NCBI RefSeq assembly: GCF_034702125.1
Contig: NW_026945665.1
Span: forward strand, 751,001 to 815,000
Source of the DNA: Engraulis encrasicolus
Lineage: Eukaryota > Chordata > Actinopteri > Clupeiformes > Engraulidae
Length of the DNA: 64,000 nt
Direction: 5' to 3'
Under the pieces are notes generated by a model. The model was not told the DNA's origin, did not search any database, and saw only the letters and a list, made by a program, of their open reading frames with translations. Below are positions 16,597-28,213 of this stretch, piece by piece. How positions within the stretch are numbered: position 1 is the stretch's first letter; each line of letters begins with the position of its first letter. Made by a program: the position numbers and the translations under genes.

Positions 16597-16990
16597 GTCA
16601 GCTTTTATTGTCAGTTTCTTCATATGCACAAGTCATAAAAGGAAAATGAAATTGAGTTTTCTCTCTATACCATGCCAAGACAGACACACACAAGACTGAA
16701 ATTTTGACTGACATAAAGTGCAAGACAGGACAGGTAACAGTGATGGACTGGTAACAGTAAGTGGTCAATAATAAATACAGTACAATGAACATTTAACATT
16801 CAACATTTAACATTAACATGTAAACAGAAGATAAGATAAATATAAAAATAGAATATAGGCATTGTAATAATAGAAATAACAGTGATAGTAGCAATATTAG
16901 CAGTATAATAACAATAGTTATATAAGTAGATGGGGTAGCAGCATTGTAAGCAGCATGTTGTATTGTCTTAGTTCCTGGACTGAGGTAGTG
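16597..16990 (-). repeat. LINE 3' end fragment, reverse orientation
   Basis: The block starting GTCAGCTTTTATTGTCAGTT is a reverse-strand copy of a LINE 3' untranslated region. A related but shorter copy lies at about 42,050-42,170. It is followed by A/T-rich sequence and the (GT)n tract. Confidence 0.5.
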
Positions 16991-17015
16991 GAGATAAGGT
17001 GCAGTCCCTTGGTAC

Positions 17016-19070
<2,055 letters not shown>

Positions 19071-19146
19071 TATGTATTGTAGCCATCAGCTGTTTGGGAG
19101 GAGTCAGCGAGGCATGGGGGGTCATTTTATGTCTTTATTTTGTCCT

Positions 19147-19640
19147 GTCTACCTTTGTATAGCACCCTGACAACTTGAATTTCCCTTTTTGGGATAATAA
19201 AGTTTACTCTGACTTTGACTTTTGACTTTGAGGTCAGATGGGACCTGGCTTACTGGGTTTTTTTTTTTTTAAACAGGCAAGTCTACCTGCTTGTGTGCTA
19301 AAACCACTGCAGATGGTCCAAAATGCGGCGACACGTTTGGTATTCAATCAACCCAAAAGGACCCATGTTACTCCTCTATTCATTGAGTTGCACCGGCTAC
19401 CTATTGCCGCCCAGATCTAGCATAAGGCATTGACCATTGCCTACAGAACCATTGCAGAAAACGGTCCCAGTTTATCTGAAGGACTTATTTAAGCCTTATG
19501 TCACTAGAAGAGAACTGAGCTCCTCCAGCACAATCTGTCTGGCTCTGCCACCTGCTCACTCTAGGTACTCCCAGTCAAGACTGTCCTCTGTCGTTGTTCC
19601 CCAGTGGTGGAACAGTCTCCCAGAGCGAGACTAACGCCTG
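19147..19640 (+). pseudogene. L2/CR1-like LINE reverse-transcriptase C-terminal fragment
   Basis: 19,147-19,222 resembles a LINE tail (AATTTCCC, then a TAATAAAGTTTACTCTGACT run). After a T-run, 19,290-19,634 encodes pieces in several frames typical of the region after the LINE palm: MVQNAATRLVF, TPLFIELHRLPIAAQI, VPVYLKDLFKPYVTRRELSS and VVPQWWNSLPE. At least one frameshift and several stops break it. A dead fragment. Confidence 0.7.
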
Positions 19641-19825
19641 GGCTACCACTCCTGTCCACCTATTTATAAGCGTACATATTAAATACAAAATATAAGTCCG
19701 GTTATGGAGTTGGGCTAGGTGGTTGCAAGACAGAGCTGTCCCGAACCAAAGTGTACATATTGTAGTTGGACAATAACAAATACAAAATATAAAAGAAATA
19801 TATTTAATATCTATACATAGATCAG

Positions 19826-20420
19826 TGGCGTGCATAGGCTTAAAACCAAATGACTATTTTGAAAATTAAGCAGAAAAAAAGTATGGGGCAAATGGTAACA
19901 CTGTTTTAATGGTTCCCTATTACAGTGGATCCACCACATTAGGTACAGTGTAATAACCAGTGTAACAATATTTAATACCATGTAGTGTAACACCATGTAC
20001 CAATTTTGTTCTTACATCATGCATTTATGTCTAACTGGTACTACATACAATACAAAAAAATGGGCCATCTTGAAAGTGTTGGCCTCCACAATCTAATCAG
20101 TTCATGGACTTACCCTAGAGCATCAACACAACGAATCTGGGACAAATCCATCCACCCGGACAGAAGTTATCGGCCAAACAGAAATTCTGCCATCTTGAAT
20201 TCAGCCATCTTGAAAGTGCTGGCCGTTAATGGACCTACCCTAGAGCATGAACACTCCAAAGTGTTGACCTCCAAAATATAATCAGTTCATCAACCTACCT
20301 TAGAGACAAATCCAACCATCCGTTGAAAAGTTGTCATGTTTACACGAAAGACTCAACGCGGTGGCGCACGCAAACCCATTACATCCCAGACGCTTCACGT
20401 TTCAGGGATATAATTATCCA
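19826..20420. repeat. degenerate copy of the TTAA satellite-carrying element
   Basis: 19,826-20,000 matches 40,060-40,205 (GCATAGGCTTAAAACCAAA, GGTACAGTGTAATAACCAGT). 20,090-20,290 matches roughly 1.5 units of the 140-bp array at 40,450-41,180. 20,340-20,412 matches the right end at 41,180-41,290. The left terminus is missing. This copy shows the element with little array expansion. Confidence 0.75.
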
Positions 20421-20475
20421 GAAATCAATCTGACGATAGTTTTCCGCATTTTCTTCTTTTAAAATCTATGTAAGG

Positions 20476-20739
20476 CAGGGATGGGGAACCAATGTCTCAA
20501 GGGCTTGTTTGCGGTATCGATATCATTTTAATGTTATGCAACTTCACATGAAATATGACATATTTTGTAAAGGAATCTTAGAGATTACATTTCCAATGCA
20601 ATTAGGTGGGGACTGTTTTAAAGGTGTCTAACTTCAATATAGGCCTAAATTGCATGGGGAAATCCTGTTTTGTGTTCATAGTACGGCCCTCGGAGGAATT
20701 TGAAGTGGCCCTTCGAATGAAAAAGGTTCCCCACCCCTG
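20476..20739. mobile_element. hAT-type MITE, 264 bp
   Basis: Ends CAGGGATGGGGAACC and, reversed, CAGGGGTGGGGAACC. It is flanked by 8-bp near-duplicates ATGTAAGG (20,468-20,475) and ACGTAAGG (20,740-20,747). Eight-bp duplications and CAG ends are typical of hAT elements. A related, internally shorter copy is at 46,398-46,608. Confidence 0.85.
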
Positions 20740-20879
20740 ACGTAAGGCATATGTAGCATTGCTTTGATGGTATCTATTGCACATATGAAAATGTAGTTTG
20801 TATACATTACATGCTAAGAAGTAAAATGGCAGATTAAGCTATGATGTCAGGTAATGCAGCATTTTACTACTACTATTAT

Positions 20880-21055
20880 TAGGCTCTTATCCACATACAG
20901 TGCACAGCAATAATGAGTACACCCCTGTTGAAAAGCAACATTTTGAACAATGAATATTTCAATAAGAACACAAGCTATTTCCAAAATGCTCATAGAGTAA
21001 GTTTAATAAAACATCTTTTGAGCTTAGCACAGAAAAGTAAGGTCAATAGTATAAC
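20880..21055. other. possible end of a Tc1-like repeat
   Basis: TACAGTGCACAGCAATAATG followed by AGTACACCCC resembles common fish inverted-repeat ends with TA targets. The partner end was not found. Confidence 0.3.
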
Positions 21056-22790
21056 TTAAAGGACCACTCTAATAGAAAACCATTCTTACATGTTATGTGC
21101 ACCATTATTCAAAACCCACAAACCTGAATCATTAAATAAGTAAAAAATAATTTGGGTTTATGATTTTATAGTTTTTAGTTAATTTACAAAATAATCATTT
21201 CTGATTGGATGTGACGTCACAAGACGAATTTCATGACTCCGGAAATATCGATTTTTACAAGAATTAAAACAAGATTTTTTTAATGCTTCAACGCTGTTAT
21301 ATGGCATTGTAGGCCTACTGTGGGTACTGGTAGTTGTTGTGCCTACATGTTGGCAAACCACTAGGTGGCACCATTACCTCATATTTCAGAGCCATGGGGA
21401 GTGTTTTTGTTTACTTCAAAGAGACGAGGCTACAGCTGAGCTAGCAAGCCAAAGTGCGACTCGAGATGAGTTGCAGACATGACGCTGTCCTGACTGACTA
21501 TAAAGTTTGAAAATGTACTTCCGAGTCTACATTACAACTTAGTTCTTACAGATTTGATCACTTTTCAAACACAGTATGTTGATGTAATTTGTAAAGACCG
21601 CGATTGTTGTCCTGGCCATTGCAAAAACATACAGTAGCAGCTGGAGAAATGACAAGGCTAACAATGTGAAACGATAGCAGCAAGAATGGGGTGTTCGATC
21701 GTTGAAATTATAATTCATAGGAGCCCTGACAGATACTGTATTTGGAAACGGATCGTGAGACTGCTAATGGTGCTCGCCTGGGTCTCAGTCAACACATCGG
21801 TGAGTAGGACTAGCTAGCCTGCTAGCTTCGTCGACCTACTGTGCTTTCAGGGTTGTGTGGGTGGAATAGCTGTAAATATGATACAGTATGTAACAGATGA
21901 AATACTTTCCGTAACTTCGGTCCCTTTATTGACCGTTCAGCTACCGTGTACCGGTGTGAACATAGATTGTGTGTCAGATACATAATCTCTGTGTGACATG
22001 TTCTACTCTTTTGGTGCTACTGGCTATTCCAGACTGTTTAGAAACCCCATGTTGCTACTACGTGTCTTTTGAGGTCAAGCTTACAATGTAACGGTGTTAG
22101 ATATTCATCTCAACAGCGAAAATGTCGGGGGGCAGATTTTGTATTAGAGCTATTTGTTTCACTCCATGTCTGTGGACGGCGTCCTATCTTTTATACAGTG
22201 GTGTTGTGCTTGGAAGTTTGCTTGGTAGTGTGGAGACGTGGGGAAAGCTAATAAGCTAGCCTTGTAGTTGCAGAACTCGTGCTGTTAGACTTTCTATTTC
22301 ATTGAAATTGAAAACATTTCTTTGCAAACTGTTCGCCGTCTTGGATAATGAACACCATGCACTCTATAACACAAAGAGATAGTATATTTGAACTATAACA
22401 TCACTATCGTATCCGCACTCAAATTTCACTGCTCCCACAGTGTACACAGGTCCAGTTAGCCAAGGCGCTGCTAATGACCCGGTGTGCGTTCCATTCCCCG
22501 CACTGTGCACTGTGTACTGAGATGCAGTGCACTTCCCACCCTCAGCTTAACGGCAAATAAGTGCAGATATTTTGGCTGACACAAGTGCGTGGATTGAGAC
22601 GTGATTTTTCATCTTTTGACATCAATTCTGGCTCGTTTTTGTTTTTGGGTTTTCGGTTAAAACAACGTTTACAAACAGTCCTTACTACTGAACAAAACAA
22701 CTTCTGTACATTAGAGTTCTGTTTCTGGACACATGGAAACACGTTTGAAACCATGTAAACGTATAGTTTTCTATTAGAGTCGTCCTTTAA
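21056..22790. mobile_element. 1.7-kb element with TTAA ends
   Basis: TTAAAGGACCACTCTAATAG at 21,056 is matched by the reverse complement at 22,790 (TTAAAGGACGACTCTAATAG), extending to AGAAAAC. TTAA is at both termini. The interior shows no transposase frame. It contains a stretch (21,660-21,803) that looks like a splice-donor-bearing exon, see next entry. Confidence 0.65.
21660..21803 (+). other. possible 5' exon of the CARD gene
   Basis: A good donor (ACATCG/GTGAGTAGG at 21,798-21,804) ends a stretch beginning soon after a CTATAAAG at about 21,499. An ATG at 21,686 would give MGCSIVEIII with a hydrophobic segment, but that frame ends in phase 0 while the CARD exon (acceptor 23,276) needs phase 1. 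The frame with the right phase has no ATG. It could be a non-coding first exon. Weak. Confidence 0.25.
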
Positions 22791-23013
22791 ATCTTAAACA
22801 GCAGTAACTAACAGTAGTTTGTAATTGCATGGACTGGGTTCTGGGTCTAGTCAGCCTTAATATCGTCGGTGAAGCTAGCATTAGCGTTGGTATTGTCTGG
22901 TTTTGGCCAGGGGACATTGTGGTCATGTGGCTCTTAGGTGTTGATCTATCAGCACTGCCCTTGGTCCTGGTCCTGCACACCTAACTGCTGCCTTCACGCT
23001 CCTCAGCCAGGTG

Positions 23014-23048
23014 CTGTGTGTGTGTGTGTGTGTGTGTGTGTTTGTGTG

Positions 23049-23092
<44 letters not shown>

Positions 23093-23096
23093 TGTT
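23014..23096. repeat. (GT)n / (GTGC)n microsatellite
   Basis: A GT run followed by about eleven GTGC units, upstream of the CARD exon. Confidence 0.95.
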
Positions 23097-23276
23097 TGAG
23101 AGAGACCATGCTCCACTTTTACAATTACAATTACAATTACAAATTTAGCACAGTGCATTTTATAAGGTGATATGGACTGTAGTGTGACCAATTACCGGTA
23201 CCGGTACCTGCACAGTAATGGCCTATCAAGCTTGATATCAAACAAATCTAAATCTCTTCATCTTCTTCTACCCCAG

Positions 23277-23566
23277 GGCAGGACAACAGCCAGATGGTCG
23301 CTGCATATCTGGAGGAGAAGAAGCCGGAGCACATCCAGAGTGTCACAGAGGTGATGCCCATAGCAGACCTGCTCCTCGCCCAGAGGGTCATTGGCCAGGA
23401 GACCTACGCCAAAATCAAGGCTGCCACCACCAGTCAGAACCAAATGAGACTCTTGTTTGATGGCCTGCACGCAGCTGGGGCCCAGGGCAAACTGGCCTTC
23501 TGCACAATCCTACATGCCAAACACCCCCACCTAATGCAGGAGCTGTGGCCTGCACCACCTCAGTAG
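23277..23566 (+). CDS. CARD-domain protein (CARD-only or last exon of a larger gene)
   Basis: A splice acceptor (TTCTTCTACCCCAG) at 23,276 opens an exon with ATG at 23,294 in CCAGATGG context and a stop at 23,564-23,566, giving 90 residues. The sequence reads as one complete death-fold CARD: helix 1 near HIQSVTEVMPI, then LLLAQRVIGQETYAKI, TTSQNQMRLLFDGL and AFCTILHAKHPHLMQEL. It is most like the C-terminal CARDs of ASC/caspase-1/NLRP1-type proteins in fish, which bind partner CARDs in inflammasome assembly. An AATAAA at 23,699 gives a plausible short 3' UTR. The exon needs one base from an upstream exon only if translation starts before 23,294. Whether upstream domains exist is unknown. Confidence 0.75.
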
Positions 23567-23698
23567 GCCTAGTGCACTTTGTTCATGGCATATGTGCTGC
23601 CACATACTGCTCCTCCTTCACACCATTGATGGCCTTTCTCTGCCAAATAACGATCTTCTTTTTATATTGCATATGCTCTGTTCAAAATGAATGTGTAC

Positions 23699-23704
23699 AA
23701 TAAA
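23699..23704 (+). terminator. poly(A) signal of the CARD gene
   Basis: AATAAA 133 bases after the CARD stop codon, followed by a TG/T-rich stretch (TGCTGTCTTC). Confidence 0.6.
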
Positions 23705-24787
23705 AACTCTGCTCCTCAGATGCTGTCTTCTAATTGAACTTGGCCCTTGTTTCCTGTTTCCTTGAAACAACCCCCCCCCCCCCCGTCCCCTTCCTAAAGT
23801 CTCCCTGTCTCCTAAAGCCATTGCACCATGTACTGACTGCCTAATCCTAGAAAAACTAGTTTTGAGTTGAAATGAGTTGCGTGAAATGAGTTGCGAGAAA
23901 TGAGTTGCGTGTAAAAGCAAGGACACTCATCTTACATTAGACTGTTTTTTTTTTCATTGCGCTACATACCCACATTTGTAATACACAATCTCAAATCCCA
24001 AGAGATTGAATGTACAAGTGAAACAGTAAAGGCAAGTTAACTAGGTATGGAAGTCGATAATCTTACAATTTTGATTTTCAATTTCATTTACAGAAATTCT
24101 ATAAGATCTATCGTCATGGTTGGAAAAATTTGCATTGAGTCGAGATGGTCTGCAAAATCAGTCACAAAAGAGTGTTAGAGTCTCGAAAATAGCCTCTGAG
24201 CAATGCCAAGTAAGGTCACGCTTGCGACCTGCCGACATTCTCCCTCTGTTTGTACCCGTTGCAGGCAGGCTTACATATTTAAGCAAGATTTAAGAAAAAA
24301 ATGTATAGACTACATTTTTAAAAACAATGTTTATTCAGGCTATACTGAAATTAAATAATTAGATGATCAAAACTGCAATCCCATTGCTCAAGGCGCGAGG
24401 CCTGTCACAGTGCAAGGCCCAGGTCAACCGCCCAGCTCACCCACCCCTCGGGAATAATGTAGATGTGCAAGAAAGTCCTTGTGCACAGAGAGAGTAGAGT
24501 AGAGTAATGTAGAGTAGACCTATCTTGTGTTTAACAGAATAGTGTCAGTGTCTCCAGCGTCTTCCCAACTCCTAGTCCAGTCCAACGCAACTACACATAC
24601 AGCTTCTTTCTCTCGCCACACAAGATAATTTCTGCCGGAACCCTGATGATGAAAATTATGAGGAAGGGGAACCCCCCAGCCCCCCCCGGGTGATATAAAA
24701 AAGTCACACACTATTGACTGTTTTAAATCTAGACTCAGACCGAAGCTGTTCTCGCATCTCTAAATTATTTGTTTTTAATTTTCTTCT
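23705..24787. other. unassigned stretch between CARD gene and element B
   Basis: No gene found. It contains a C-run (about 23,770-23,785), a TGAGTTGCG triplet repeat (about 23,872-23,910) and a short AGAGT repeat near 24,490. Confidence 0.5.
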
Positions 24788-24914
24788 ATTGGGGGCGGGC
24801 ACACGCGTTGCATTATGGGATATCGGATCCATATTTAGTGCCTTCCCGCTAGTAAACAAAGGTAGACGCGAAACAAAGACCGTGGAAGAAACACGATTTT
24901 ACTGAGAGAGAAAC

Positions 24915-26794
24915 ATGCTAAAACGCAAGAAAGGATGTGGAATATACAGGGACACGTTGCAGAAAGAAGCCAGAGATCGGTATATGGAGAAGATTGGCCT
25001 TATAAATGGACTGGATCCGTATGAAGTCCCTAGTAAGGAATGGAGTTGTGATGATGCCTTACTGCCTAAGTTCACCCTTTCAGATATCATTGCTTATCTA
25101 GTCTGCGGTGTCAGTGCTTATACTCTGAACGAGTTTAAGTGTTACAAGTCACTAGAAGCCTTCAAACATGTGAACGCTGGACGTCTGAGTGATATGGAGG
25201 TCATTAAACAGGAGGAGAATGTCGTGGTCAGAGCAGAGGTAAGCTAAAATCTGTTTCTACTGCTGTACAGCTGCAACACATGTTTTCAAGTGTTCTAAAC
25301 GGGTATTTAAGGCAGTGATCTGACTAGATGTAATGTAAACATTCAGTGGTTGCCATGCACGTCATAAGATATACAAATAAACAGTATATTGTATATATTA
25401 TTACAAAAATAAACATAGCAGTAGGCTATCAGGCATTGATGTTAACTTTTGCTCACAGGCTAGTAGTTTTGATGGTAGTGGTGGTCAATCTACTTGTGGG
25501 TAGCAGTCCTGCATAGAGTGAAACATTGTCATTGTTATGCAAATGAACAATGCCTATCCATTTTTTGTTTCCTTAGGTCATGCACTCCCAGCGCGTAAAC
25601 GACCCTCCGCTGAAACCGTGGGTCATCATAACTGGCAGCGGGGAGGTCAGCTGTGCCCACTGTACCTGTATGGCTGGCATTGCGGAGTCCTGTACACATG
25701 TTGGGGCTCTGCTGTTCGCAATAGAGTCAACTTACCGCAAACGAGAGGCAAAGACTGTGACAGCTGTCCCGGCATATTGGAAAATTCCATCAGGGATCAG
25801 GAAAGTCCGTGCAGAGGTGGGTCACAAGATGGACTTCACAACAGCCAGGGCCAAGCGTATTGCTCTGGACAGAGCAATAAACGAGGACATCCCCATGCCT
25901 GGCCCACGGAGACGGCCCAGTGAACGTCCCACACCACAATTCACAGATGAGGACATGGAACCACTTGTGCGCGTTCTTCATACGAAACGGGCAGCATGTG
26001 TGTCAAATTGGCCGGGCTGCTACCCTGAATATGCGGACCCTGTGCAGCCTGCGGAGATGATCCCAACACTACAAGACCGCCTGCATGACCCCGGGTTCAT
26101 TAATGCCTCCTTAACAGACATACTCCAACATTGTGACACAGTGACACACGTCTCGGCTGTGACACAAGAAGAAGCCCAACACATTCGCACACTAACACAG
26201 ACGCAGCACAAGTCATCAGCCTGGTTTGGAGTACGGGCAGGAAGAGTGACTGCCTCCATGATGCACGCGGTTCAAGTGTTCAACCTTGACAAGCCAGCAC
26301 TGTCCACAGTCAGGAGCGTGTGCTATCCAACTGCGCACTGTGGAACAGCTGACACACGATGGGGGATGGCACATGAGGACACTGCACGCAAAATGTACCT
26401 AGCAAAACAAGCACCACACCACCCGTGCCTCCAAATTGAGCAGTGCGGCTTTTACATCAACCCGGCACCAGATGGGCTGCTCACCTGTGTCTGCTGTGGA
26501 GAAGGCTGCTTGCCACAGCGCACCAGAGTTTTGGCTGTGAAATCAAAGAATAGCAAAGCAGCCACAGCACCAGCACCAAAGCAGCAGCGGAAAACAGTGA
26601 GGACCCCAAAATCAGCAAGGAATGAGACAAATAAAGAAAATGTGTGGTGTGTGTACAGAGGGTCTGAGGAGCTAGACACCATGGTTCGCTGTGACAACAG
26701 CAGCTGTGCGACGCAGTGGTTCCACCTCACCTGTGTTGGACTTGATGCGGCCACTGCAGAAGAGGAGGCATGGTATTGTGATGCTTGCCTCTAA
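24915..26794 (+). CDS. Element B SWIM / degenerate YqaJ / PHD-like protein (spliced)
   Basis: Two exons, 24915-25238 and 25577-26794, join in phase 0 to give 513 residues. The N-terminus is basic, then comes LPKFTLSDIIAYL and YKSLEAFKHV, a pattern common to these transposon nucleases. The SWIM finger is C137, C139, C147, H149 (CTCMAGIAESCTH). A YqaJ-like region runs from about 320 (WFGVRAGRVTAS, then WGMAHEDTA with E375, then NPAPDG with D407). The EIK signature expected next is absent: the frame reads VLAVKSKN and goes into a K/A/P-rich linker. A PHD-like finger closes the protein (about 465-513; C480, C485, H491, C494, C509, C512). One first-pair ligand is a tyrosine (CVY for CxC). Catalysis is therefore doubtful; a structural or targeting role is possible. 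Confidence 0.78.
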
Positions 26795-26953
26795 TCACAA
26801 GGTGGTAGTTTTGCAGAGGTATTCCTGCACTGTACTGAAGTTCTGCACAACTTTCTTTTTTTCTTTTTTGAATTTTTTTTTTGTATACGGTCTGTTAAGA
26901 TATTTTGTCATTTAATATAATGTGCCCCCCCCTCCCCCTTTATAGTACTCAGG

Positions 26954-27713
26954 TGTTCTGAAGTTGCACTACTACTGTTAAGATATTGCAATATAATTTC
27001 CTTTGTCCCCCCCCTCCCCGCCATTACATTAATATTTTGCCTTGCACTTTTTCAAATGCACTGTTTTGTGCTCTCAGGTTCTCAAGTTGCACTGTGAATT
27101 TATGTCAATACTACTGTTAAGATATTTCAATACAATTACAACATTTTCTTACTGTACTTAACCCTATCCAGACCGGGCTTTTTTGGCATACCTGGGACCG
27201 GGGGGGGGGCTCTTTTGACCCCCCCCCCCCCCCCCCATAACTTAGGAACCGAATGGCGTATGACCACCAAACTTGGAGGGGATGATCTTCAGCCAAAGAT
27301 CTATGAATGACATCAGTTTGGTGTCATTATTGGATATTATGACGTCATTATGACATCATTTCCTGATTGTATTGCCCAAAATGTCACCTTAATGTATTTT
27401 CCATCTAACTTGGGTAATGCATATACATTTTGGTTATTATGTGCATCAGACCAATTCAAATGTTCACAAGGGTGTCTGATGCTAATGAAAATGTAAAAAA
27501 ATATGAAAAGTGATGATGATGAGACTTAGATCAGTGATTTTTGGGCAGGTGTACCCGTCAGAAAACCGTTGCCATGGCAACAACAAAAATGATAGACCTA
27601 ATCTTTTGGTAGCCAACTTCTTCTTAGGAAAAGTCACAAAGTTTCGTAGTCATAGCTGTAGTCATTCAAGAGTTACACAACATCAAAGTTGGTGCGGGCA
27701 CTTTTAGCCCCCC

Positions 27714-27767
<54 letters not shown>

Positions 27768-28128
27768 CTGGATAGGGTTAAAGATTTCAGGTTATCACTA
27801 GTTGCACTTTCAGTATTTACAGTTCAAAACGACATACTTGAAATTACTTTTGTTCTGAAGTTGCACTACTACTGTTAAGATATTGCAATATAATTTCCTT
27901 TGTCCCCCCCCTCCCCGCCATTACATTAATATTTTGCCTTGTACTTTTTCAAATGCACTGTTTTGTGCTCTCAGGTTCTCAAGTTGCACTGTGAATTTAT
28001 GTCAATACTACTGTTAAGATATTTCAATACAATTACAACATTTTCTTACTGTACTTAAAGATTTCAGGTTATCACTAGTTGCACTTTCAGTATTTACAGT
28101 TCAAAACGACATACTTGAAATTACTTTT
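26954..28128. repeat. tandem duplication of a 277-bp unit (3' region of element B)
   Basis: 26,954-27,850 (less the 620 bases contributed by a MITE and its target copy) and 27,851-28,128 are almost identical; one difference noted is TTGCAC against TTGTAC. The first copy holds the MITE and the second has the intact empty site. Confidence 0.93.
27162..27777. mobile_element. 616-bp MITE with TTAA target duplication
   Basis: Ends CCCTATCCAGACCGGG and its perfect reverse complement, flanked by TTAA at 27,158-27,161 and 27,778-27,781. The duplicated neighbour shows the empty site TACTTAAAGATTTC with a single TTAA at 28,055-28,058. Long poly-C tracts lie inside both ends (about 27,219-27,236 and 27,713-27,764). 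piggyBac- or Kolobok-type by target. Confidence 0.93.
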
Positions 28129-28148
28129 GTCATATTACTTTACTTGTG

Positions 28149-28203
28149 AATAAAAAAAGAATCATACACACTTGACTTGAGTCTGAAAGAATATTTATTT
28201 ATT
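28149..28203. terminator. back-to-back poly(A) signals of element B genes
   Basis: Plus-strand AATAAA at 28,149-28,154 for the nuclease gene. Minus-strand AATAAA, twice, at 28,203-28,194 for the transposase gene, beginning about 11 bases beyond its stop codon. The two transcripts probably end within tens of bases of each other. Confidence 0.6.
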
Positions 28204-28213
28204 TCCGTCAACT

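Noticed and set aside
25537..25981. Alternative frames over the SWIM region of element B
   Set aside because: They overlap the supported frame, lose the zinc ligands, and do not connect in phase to exon 1.
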